A model generated the notes under the pieces. The model saw nothing but the letters and a program-made list of their open reading frames with translations, was not told where the DNA came from and did not search any database. A stretch of 43,880 nucleotides of DNA from Oerskovia enterophila (GTDB lineage: Bacteria; Actinomycetota; Actinomycetes; Actinomycetales; Cellulomonadaceae): NCBI RefSeq assembly GCF_001692445.1, contig NZ_MAQA01000040.1:1-43880 (forward strand), written 5' to 3'. Both the position numbers and the translations under genes were made by a program. Each line of letters begins with the position of its first letter. The stretch's first letter is position 1. This document shows positions 1 to 7,800 of this stretch, one piece after another.

Positions 1-1
1 G

Positions 2-220
2 GAGATCCTGGACGCCCTGGCGGACCTGGTCGTCGTCGAGCACGGGTGGGCGATCGAGGCGCACCTGCCCCTGGAGGAGGCGCTGGTCGAGGTGCACCGC
101 ACGAACATGGCCAAGCTCGGCCCCGACAGGCTCCCGATCCTTCGCGCGGGCGACAACAAGATCCTCAAGCCTGCCGGCTGGACCCCGCCGGACCTGGCCC
201 GGGTCATCGCGCGCGCCTGA
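2..220 (+). CDS. MazG-like nucleotide pyrophosphohydrolase, C-terminal part
   Basis: Only the last 72 residues are inside the window; the start lies to the left. The visible part has the pattern of the all-alpha NTP pyrophosphohydrolase (MazG / phosphoribosyl-ATP pyrophosphohydrolase-like) family: an E-x2-D-x2-AD metal-binding helix (EILDALADL), then a helix with EALVEVHRTNMAKLG and the closing LKPAGWTPPDL, which in this family precedes the C-terminus. Family members hydrolyse nucleoside triphosphates to monophosphate and pyrophosphate, commonly for house-cleaning or phage nucleotide metabolism. A dNMP kinase is encoded at 15.96 kb in the same element, so the element may manage its own nucleotide pool (inference). 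The family call rests on motifs only. Confidence 0.75.
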   Translation, partial: EILDALADLVVVEHGWAIEAHLPLEEALVEVHRTNMAKLGPDRLPILRAGDNKILKPAGWTPPDLARVIARA

Positions 221-228
221 CCCCCACG

Positions 229-256
229 GGGACCTTCCTGCCCGCGCGCCCCACGA
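229..256 (+). promoter_or_regulatory. Candidate ECF-like promoter, GGGAC-N17-CCACGA
   Basis: GGGAC at 229-233 and CCACGA at 251-256 are separated by 17 nt. The same pair with the same spacing occurs at 17332, 23068 and 24795. It precedes the gene at 293 by about 36 nt, leaving room for a short leader with a GGAG ribosome site. A GTGGG repeat pairs with CCCAC just after it. Confidence 0.5.
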
Positions 257-292
257 GGTGGGTGTCAGCACGGACCGACCTTGGAGCCCGCC

Positions 293-613
293 ATGTTCAT
301 CGCCACCATCAACGTCCCCGGCTACCTGCCCGACGGCGACCAGTCCCCTGCCGTCTTCGACACGGCGGCCGAGGCGTGGGCGTACCTGGCCGAGGAGCGC
401 GAGCTCGCCCTGAACCTCGCCGACATGGTCCTGGCCGAGGCGGACCTGGCACCCGCGCCCGGCGATGCCCCCGACCTTGCCCTGGGCGAGCTGCGCCGGT
501 TCGCGAACGTCGACCTGCCGGGCACCGTCTACGCGTCGAACTCGCTGAGCGGGGCAACCCACGACCTGGGCATGGCCTACTCCGTGGTGATCGCCGAGGA
601 CGGTGGCCTGTGA
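293..613 (+). CDS. Hypothetical acidic small protein
   Basis: The protein has 106 residues, begins MFIATINVPGYLPDG and is rich in Ala, Glu and Asp. No transmembrane segment or known catalytic motif is visible. The ATG at 293 was chosen because TTGGAG lies 7 nt upstream, although the frame stays open to a TTG at 281. The opening resembles small phage or plasmid proteins that begin with a beta strand and carry an S/G-x-T-H-D-L-G-M-A-Y-S-V-V-I segment near the end. The next gene starts inside its stop codon (GTGA overlap), so the two are probably co-translated. It is preceded by a GGGAC-N17-CCACGA promoter candidate. Function unknown. Confidence 0.75.
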   Translation: MFIATINVPGYLPDGDQSPAVFDTAAEAWAYLAEERELALNLADMVLAEADLAPAPGDAPDLALGELRRFANVDLPGTVYASNSLSGATHDLGMAYSVVIAEDGGL

Positions 614-780
614 TCGCGCGCCGCAAGGCCGGGTCGCACGCCCCGGTCGCCAAACCGGACCTGGCCCGAGCGATGCACGGGCTCCGTTCGTCCTCCGCGG
701 CCTCCCCGCACGTCCCCGGCCCGCGCAAGGGCGCCCGCCGCTCCAACGCCCGCCGCGAGATCCGCGAGCAGCTGCGGTGA
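610..780 (+). CDS. Small basic hypothetical protein
   Basis: This is a 56-residue, strongly basic protein (VIARRKAGSHAPV... ending RREIREQLR). It starts at a GTG overlapping the previous stop by four bases, and its own stop overlaps the next GTG in the same way. The two GTGA junctions in a row, and the change of reading frame at each, argue that this is a real member of a coupled three-gene run rather than a chance ORF. The charge pattern would suit nucleic-acid binding, but no domain is recognisable. Confidence 0.6.
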   Translation: MIARRKAGSHAPVAKPDLARAMHGLRSSSAASPHVPGPRKGARRSNARREIREQLR

Positions 781-1154
781 TCGCCGGTGCCAAGGCTGCG
801 GCAGAGGCCGAGGGCCTGAGCCTGCGGTTCGTCGGCGGGCCCAGCGGTGATCGCTGGCGCCTGACCCCGGCTGGTGACGACGGCGCCTGGCTGCTGTTCG
901 ACGACGCGGGCACCGCACCGCACGTCGTGGAGATCATCAACGCGACCGGGGTGCGCGGCTGGGGCTCGCGCATGGTCCGCACCCTGGCCGGGCTCTTCCC
1001 CACCACGAACCGGTGGACCTCCACCGACGTCCTGGACACCGGCGTCCTGTTCTGGTCCGCGATGCAGACCGAGCTCGGCGTCACCTTGTTCACCGCCAGC
1101 GGGGTGCCCGCGCTCAGCACCCGGCGCGCGATCGTCGCCCGCCTGCTCGCCTGA
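777..1154 (+). CDS. Hypothetical protein, third gene of coupled run
   Basis: The protein has 125 residues and starts at a GTG that overlaps the upstream stop (GTGA). The sequence is mixed alpha/beta with a hydrophobic middle (GAWLLFDDAG, HVVEIINATG) and a C-terminal DTGVLFWSAMQTELGVTLF segment. No motif was recognised; a remote acyltransferase-like fold is conceivable but unsupported. With 293-613 and 610-780 it forms a tightly coupled unit, so the three products are probably made in fixed ratio. Confidence 0.65.
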   Translation: MIAGAKAAAEAEGLSLRFVGGPSGDRWRLTPAGDDGAWLLFDDAGTAPHVVEIINATGVRGWGSRMVRTLAGLFPTTNRWTSTDVLDTGVLFWSAMQTELGVTLFTASGVPALSTRRAIVARLLA

Positions 1155-1155
1155 C

Positions 1156-1165
1156 CCCCGTCAAC
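1156..1165 (+). promoter_or_regulatory. CCCCGTCAAC motif upstream of a DGKFATK gene
   Basis: This 10-mer recurs upstream of all three genes whose products carry the DGKFATK tag (here, 9483-9492, and 25993-26002 on the minus strand). At the other two it is followed by a further conserved ACGGG just before the ATG. Here the GTG is 38 nt downstream, with a GAGAGG ribosome site. Confidence 0.4.
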
Positions 1166-1203
1166 AACCAGGTACGACCACGCGCCGACGAGAGGCACCT
1201 CCT

Positions 1204-1530
1204 GTGAACGACCACGACGAGTCCCTGCACCCGCGCGCCACCTTGGAGCACCGCGCGAAGCGCGGCGCACTGAACGCCTCAACGGCGCAGCCGAGGATGC
1301 GTGACGGGAAGTTCGCCACCAAGGCGGTGACGGACGCCGACGGCGGCATGAGCGCCCTGGCGACCGCCGCCCCCGAGGTGCCGCTGGTCTCCGCCATGAC
1401 CGAGAAGTTCGGCCCGGTGTCCGTCGTCGACGCCCCCTCGGGGTACGTCTGCGGCTCCCACGCCGACCGAGCGGTGCAGATCACCACCGACCCGGACAGG
1501 ACCGGGACGGAGGTCGAGGCAACCTGCTGA
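1204..1530 (+). CDS. DGKFATK-tag protein, possibly truncated paralog of the 9501 gene
   Basis: The protein has 108 residues from GTG with GAGAGG upstream. Residues 21-40 (GALNASTAQPRM..DGKFATK) are nearly identical in amino acids and DNA to residues 21-40 of the protein encoded at 9501, and the tag also occurs in the minus-strand protein at 25984. After the tag the two proteins diverge. This one ends abruptly (EVEATC) and a second short ORF starts on top of its stop. The DNA becomes visibly less GC-rich about 65 nt later, where the RHS toxin locus begins, so the original 3' end may have been lost or frameshifted when that locus arrived (inference). Function unknown. Confidence 0.6.
   Translation: MNDHDESLHPRATLEHRAKRGALNASTAQPRMRDGKFATKAVTDADGGMSALATAAPEVPLVSAMTEKFGPVSVVDAPSGYVCGSHADRAVQITTDPDRTGTEVEATC
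1255..1332 (+). repeat. Left copy of an approximately 78-bp imperfect direct repeat flanking the RHS locus
   Basis: Bases 1255-1332 match 9556-9633 with a minority of substitutions. Identical blocks include GCGGCGCACTGAACGCCTCA and AAGTTCGCCACCAAGG. Both copies are coding and encode the shared N-terminal module. The two copies bracket the toxin-immunity locus about 8.3 kb apart in the same orientation. Confidence 0.7.
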
Positions 1531-1688
1531 TGTCCGGCGAGTCGGTCGTGGAGGCGACCATCACCGCGTACTGGCCGCTTGTGTGGCATGGTCTAGAGGT
1601 GCGCCAAAAAAGGACAACAGCTGCGAACACTCAGTCCCGCGACCCACTACTACTCAGTACTACTCAGGCGAGCAAGCTGAAACTCTAG
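1530..1688 (+). CDS. Short ORF overlapping the preceding stop, possible frameshifted tail
   Basis: An ATG overlaps the stop of the upstream gene (TGATG) and opens a 52-codon frame starting MSGESVVEATITAYWPLVW. The first 25 codons have typical high-GC codon use; after about base 1595 the composition changes and the frame looks random. Either it is a short coupled gene cut by the boundary of the RHS locus, or it is the frameshifted continuation of the 1204 gene (an upstream read in this frame gives DRDGGRGNLLMSGESVV). The two cannot be told apart without homologs. Confidence 0.3.
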   Translation: MSGESVVEATITAYWPLVWHGLEVRQKRTTAANTQSRDPLLLSTTQASKLKL

Positions 1689-1883
1689 TGACCAATCTGG
1701 CGGCCGCTCGCGCGGGTCTGACCACTCGGCTCCTGAGGCAAGCCATTCTCGTCGCCTCATGTCTGCGTGACCTGCTGGCACGTCGTCAACCCCAGACTCT
1801 GATCCACAGCAAGGACAAATGACGTAGAGCGGAACACCTTCCTGCCAGAATACATCGCCAGACCATCCGCAAACTCTACACAT
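1650..1883 (-). CDS. CPCC-type cysteine-rich protein, probable immunity protein for the RHS toxin
   Basis: The protein has 77 residues. It begins MCRVCGWSGDVFWQEG and contains CRVCG followed by ICPCCGSESGVDD, then a WLASGAEW..PP.W tail. This is the arrangement of the cysteine-rich CPCC family (Cys_rich_CPCC), whose members often sit directly downstream of polymorphic toxins. The start codon lies only 7 nt after the stop of the RHS gene on the same strand, the classic position of an immunity gene. The DNA is less GC-rich than the backbone, as expected for an exchanged toxin-immunity tip. The four cysteines probably bind zinc (family knowledge). The immunity role is inferred from position and family, not shown. 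Confidence 0.75.
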   Translation of the reverse strand: MCRVCGWSGDVFWQEGVPLYVICPCCGSESGVDDVPAGHADMRRREWLASGAEWSDPRERPPDWSLEFQLARLSSTE

Positions 1884-1890
1884 TCCACAC

Positions 1891-4800
1891 TCACCTCATA
1901 AACTGTCGAAAGCCCACAACCCGCGAAGTCGGCTTGAAGAACGTTCGGGGTGCGCGATTCGCCGCACGCACCCCGAAGGTGTTCGTGAAAGGATTGTACT
2001 TCACCACGTCGCCATTGGAACGAGTGCGCGATAAGGTCCCGAATGAGTTCCTATTAGTGAAACGACTCGCCGCCTGCACGTAGCGTCTAAGCGTGACGTT
2101 TGCACCGAACTCCTTCCCATGCTTGCCAAAGTGCTTCACCGCATTTGCAATCGGGCTCAGTTTCTTCGTTTCACTCCAAATCGGAGCTGCACGAAGTAAC
2201 TTCTCAGCTGCTCGAGCCTTTTGCCCCGCCTTCACCGCCACAGAGGCTATTTTCAGCCCTACCAGGACCCCCGCTCCCGCTCCTACGAGTTGAAGTGCCG
2301 CTGTGGCGCTCATCGCAAGCGCTTTGCCCTTGTTGCCGGAGGCGGCGTACGCGACGGCCGAGACGCCGGCTGCTGCTGCACCGACAGGGCCGGGGATCCA
2401 GGCGGCAACTTCGCCGACCTTGGCGATGCCCTTGACGAGGCCCTTCCAGGTGAAGGTTCCGGCGAGGTCGGTGCAGTTGACGGGGTCGGCGTTGCAGTAG
2501 TCGTAGGTGTTGGCTGAGCCTCCGGCGACTTGGTCTGGTTGGAGGAAGCGGCCGGTGGCGGGGTGGTAGAGGCGGACGCCCATGAGGATGACGCCGGTGG
2601 GGGTGTCGGCGTTGCGTTGTGCGGCGCCGAGCCATCCGTAGCGGGCGGGTGGGGCGTTGCTCGTCGCCCCGCTCGTCATGGGTTGGGGGATGCCGAACTC
2701 GTCGAAGGACGTAAAGCGCAGCTCGGTGAAGGTGGCCGTGGTGGCGCCGTCGGCGATGGGGAGGGTGGCGGTGATGTCGCCGTGGAGGTCGACGAGCTGC
2801 AGGACACGCTCACCGGTCTTGCCGGTCTGGACGGCCAGTGCGCCGTCCATGCCTTCGACATACCGGGTGAGGTTGTCTGGCAGGGTCGCGTCGTTGACGA
2901 TCCAGGAGGGTTCGTCGCTGTCGCCGTCGTAGTGGTTGATGGTCTCGGTGGAGTTGGCCCAGGCGTTGTTGACCCATTCAAAGGTGTCCTGGGTGTCGAA
3001 GCGCATGAGCGGGTCCAGGCCCCACTGGGTGCGCTTGGTCCCGGGGACTTCCTGGGTCGCGACGAGGTCGTTGACGAAGTAGGACGTGGTCGCGGTCTTG
3101 GTGCCGTTCTCGGTGGGCATCTTGGTGATGCGCCCGAGCTGGTCGTAGGCCCACGTGTTGCCGCCGGGCTCGGTGGTGGAGACCAGGCGGTCTGCGGTGT
3201 CGTAGGTGGAGGTGATCGTGGTGGCGCCGGTGGTCCCGGGGCATGCACCGCCGGCCGTGGCGGTGGCCGTGGTGAAGGAGGTGCGGTTGGTGTGGTTGTC
3301 GAACCCGTAGGTGCGGGTCGTGCACTGGTTGGTCGCACCGGACGTGTCGTTGACCGAGGTCAGGCGTCCGAGGCGGTCGTAGGAGTAGTTGCGGATGCTG
3401 GTGGGAGTGGTGTGGGTGATCCATTGGCCGCGGTGGTTCTCCACGACCGAGTCCGCTGCGATTACCGTTCCGTCGCTGGTGCGGGTGTAGCTGCGGGCGA
3501 CCGGGACCCGTGCGGTGTCGTAGGTCATGGTGAGGGTGACCCCGCCGGGCAGGGTCTGGGATTCGAGCTGTCCGTCGGCTCCCCAGGTCGGGGTGATGGT
3601 TCCGGCGACCGAGTCGGTGAGCTTGGTGACGTACCCACGCGGGTCAGCGGCCCGGTCATACTCGTAGGACCGGGTGGTCCCGATCGAGTCAGTGACCTTG
3701 GTGGGTTGGCCGTACCGGTCGTACTCAGACTTCGTCCACCCGCCGTTGGCGTCGGTGTACTTGATCAGACGACCGAGGCGGTCGTACTCCTTGACCACGC
3801 TCGCGGTCTCGGCCCCCGAAGCGTTGACCGAGGCGTTCTTGACGATGTCACCCGTCGGGCCGTCATACGTCGTGGTCGTCTTTGCGATCGTGGCCCCGGC
3901 CGCCGCGGTGCTACCCGCGATCTGTACCCCGGTGACGCGGTCGGCCGCGTCGTAGGTAGTGGTCGTGGTCCGCGTGACCAGGCCAGCATCAGCACCGGTG
4001 CTCTCGCTGATCACCGTCGGGGACCCGAACCCGTTGTAGGCCTCGGTGCGCTTGACCGTCAGATCCGCCGACATGCGGGCCGGGTCGTGCCCGGTGACCG
4101 CTCCCCCGGCAAACGTCAGACACGGCTGCCCCGCCCACTCGGGCTTGTTCTGGCACCGTGCGTCGGGAGCCTCGGTCCCCGCAGAGTAGAAGATCGACTT
4201 CACGGTCGCAGCATCGTTGCCCGTCGAGCCGGGCTTGCGGGACTCGATTGCTCGTCCGCGGGCGTCGTACAGGACGACCGAGGTCAGGGCGGTGGGTTGT
4301 CCGGCGTCGACGGTGATCGACGTGGCACCCTTGTGCACCCAGCCCGATGTTGCACCGAGTGCGGCCGCACCGTCAACCGGGCTGAATGTCGTCTTGGTTA
4401 CGATCGGGTCGACCTTGTCCCCTGTGTCCGGATCCAGCCCCGAGGTCGTCTCAGTCGTGACGAGGTGGTAGGCGGCGCCATCAGGTTTGCCCTCGTCGTA
4501 CTTGTAGTCCGTGTGCGGGCGTAGCAAGCGCACGTCACCGGGGTCGTTCGCGACGGCGAGCTGTTGCGCGGGCCCGATCTCGGACAAAACCTCTAGTCCG
4601 TCGGCGGAGTAGACCGAGCGAGAGTCGAACATTGTCGCCAGGTCGATGGAAGTGCGGTCCTGCAAGCCCCAGTCGATGAGCATCTGGTCCGCGTTCGCCA
4701 GCTTGCGCAAGGCCAGGAGCCGGTTGGTCGCGTCAAGTGAACGCACGACCTTACCTGTGCGGTCGTACTCAGCGGTGTCGATGAATCCCTCAGCGGGCGC

Positions 4801-7800
4801 GTCACTGCCCGCAGGTGTCGCCGCGTTGACCTCAAGTCCTGCGGCGTTGAGGTAGTGCACAGTAGCCGGACCGTAGCCGTCAGCGCCAGGCTTGGCTGCG
4901 GTCGCAGTCGTCACTCCCGGGAGGTCTTGCGGGCCGAAGACCGCAGTCGCATCTGTGGGGCCGTCGGATTGCGCCCACGTCTCCAGCGCACCCGCGTCCA
5001 GGTTGTAGGGCCCCCCCTTGGCGCGCGTGAGTGGCACGTCGTACACGACAGTTGTCGTGTTCACCGGCCCAAGTTCTATCTTCGACCCAGGCAGTAGTGA
5101 GGCGCGGGAGACGGTGAGTAGTCGTCCGAGCGAGGGGTCGACAAAGTCACCAGCACCGGTCTTGGATGCGCCGCCCGCGCCGTAGCTGAATGTGTAGGGC
5201 TCCTCACCGGGCGCGGTGACGCTCACGAGACGACCATCAGCGTCGTATTGGTACTGGGTCACCAACGCAGGAGCACCGGCCGCGACTATGCGTGGGTCTT
5301 CGACCTCGACCAGGCGTCCCGTTGTGTCGTACCGGTAGTGGGCGACGTCGACCTTCTTCATTGTCGAGGTGGCACCATTCCATGCCCACACCGAAGCGCC
5401 CGAGACCTGTCCCGTGAACGTGCCGGGCGCGTTCACGGTCGCGGTAGTTGAGGAGGCGTAGGCAAGTTCCATCACTTCGCATCCACGTGCGGGCGTGGCG
5501 GTGGTGCACGCAGCGTTGTTGGCCGGCCAGTCGTCTACTCCCGTCTCGATCGGGGCGATCACTCTGGTCAATCGCTGAACACCGTTGACGATCGTGTAGA
5601 TGTGTCGGGCCTGCCCGGTGGCGACGGGCGGTGCTGTGATCTGCACGTCGAAGTCGCCTGTCGATCTCGTCCGGGCGAAATCGGTGATCGTGCCGTCGAT
5701 CTCCGTCAGACGCCATGCGTTCGCGTTCGTGCGCACGAGCTTGAGATCTTCAGCGCCTGGCTCAGGGAACCACTTGGTGCGGTCACCCGTGCTGAACCAC
5801 ACTTGCGCACCGCCGGCCAGGTGGACCGCCGCGACGTCGTCGTAGGGCATCGAAATGCGCGTGTACGCGGTGCCTGCGGCGGCATCGGCGGTGCCGGTCT
5901 CCCATGCCTTGCCAAACGGTGCCCAGATCTGTCGGACCGAGACGTCGTCGAAGTACACCGGCTTGCCGGTCCCGGCGTCTTGCCCGTTGTACAGCCGGAT
6001 GAACGCCTCGGTCGCATCTGTGGGAATCGTGGTGTCGAACGTGAGGTGCTGCCACGTGTCAACCTTGGTCGGAGCGTTCGACATGGCACCCGTTGCCGTC
6101 GGGTGCGGGTACACGCCGCCCGATTTCCAGAGCATGGTGATCCGGTTGCCCAGCGGGCTCGGCGCCGTCAATCCCGTACCTGCGGGGACGAAGATCCAAC
6201 CCGAGACGCGGTAGGTCCCCCCAGGCTTGAGGCCCAGACGCATCCCGCCGCCGAGGTCGCCTACGAGCGAGCCGTAGGTGTTACTGGTGCCTGTTGTACC
6301 TGGTGTGACGCGGATGCTCTGGGTTCCTGAGTTGAAACGGGTGCTGTCCATCGCGACCGTCGCGTACCCACCAGACTCCCCGGCCGCGGCCCGCACGTTC
6401 GAGAACTCTGCTCCCTCAGCCGCTGGCCTGACGAGGTCGTCTTGTAGCTGGTATCCCGAATCGGTGTCCCGTGAGGAAGTCGTTCGGACCAGCGAGATGC
6501 CGAACTCTTCCACGTCCGTCACGGAAAGGTTATGGTCACCGGTGAGCAGGTTCACCGATCCGGGGCCGATCGTCGTGAACGCGGCACCGCTTGCGCTTGG
6601 GTCAACGATGAGGGTCACCCACTGGGTGTTCGCCGCGCCCGCCCCGGAGGCGCTCGTTGCGAGAACTGCCCGTACTTGTACTGGTCCTCCGGCGAACCCG
6701 AGCGTCATCCCCGCATCCCACGACACGTAGTCGTCAGAGTCGGGGGCTGGTTGCCAACCCGCGCCCCATGCGTCACCGTCCGATGCTGTCAGCGCGCCCC
6801 CGGCGATATCGGTGATGGTCGTCGAGTCCGGTCCTCGGCGCCATTGATACTTGACGTGCGTCATGGTCGTGTCATTGGTGCCGAGCTCTAGCCGGGCCCG
6901 GCGCACCACCCGTGCGCCCTCTTCAGGAGTGAGCAATCCCGCCCTGCCGACGAGGAACGTGTACTTGCTGATCTGCGCCGAGACGTTGCCCGCCCGATCG
7001 ACGGTTTGCACCTGGACCGTGTGCTTGCCGACAGTGGTCGGCTTGATGTTCGCGGTACCGGCGGCGCCGCCAGCAACAGCGACCAATGTCGCTGGAGCCT
7101 TGTCTAGACCCCACTTGTAGCCGGTGACCGAGGTGTCGGCTGATGCCAGCCTGAACGAGAACGTCCCAGCCTCGTTGGCGTCCTTGTGCCATGTGTTGTC
7201 CGCCGGGTAGTCGGTTGAGGACACCACCGGAGCACCAGGTGCTGTCTTGTCTACCGCGAAGGCCAGGACTGGAGACCAGGCGCCATTCCACAACTGTCCA
7301 TCGAACGTCGCGACCCGGGCCGTATAAGCCGTCCCTTCGACCAACACACCAGCGGGCACCTTGTACTGGGCAACGGTGCCGCTGGCGACGCTGACCTCCG
7401 CACTGTGCTTGATCGTCCCACCCTGCAACACCTGGAACGTCGCCTTCACCGTACCGCCGTCCGGATCGCTCACAGTCGACGTCAGCGTGGGTGTGAGGGT
7501 GTTCGTCCACGTCACGCCGGAAACCGATGAGCCTTTCGGCGATACACCTACCGCACCGCCAACGTTCGGCTTGCTGTTGTAGCTCACCCAGATGAACGGC
7601 GCCCCAGCAGTGTTGTTCGCCGATAGGAACCTCTTCCATCCGTAGGTGTCAGCCTCGTTCTCCGCCCTGACGCCCAGCGTAATGCCGGCATGGGTTTGTG
7701 CTGCCGTCCACGTCATTGGCGATTTCGCATCGACCGACACCCAGCCTTGCGCGCACGCGGTCGAGTATCCTCTGGTCTGCGATGAGATCGCCTGCGGGTT

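Noticed and set aside
1583-1822. Plus-strand ORF of 79 codons overlapping the immunity gene
   Set aside because: It overlaps the CPCC gene in antisense, which has clear CRVCG and CPCC motifs and toxin linkage.
2530-4524. Open frame of 664 codons on the plus strand inside the RHS gene
   Set aside because: It is antisense to YD repeats of a clear RHS protein; the product is Gly/Arg/Val-rich without motifs, typical of a shadow frame in GC-rich repeats.
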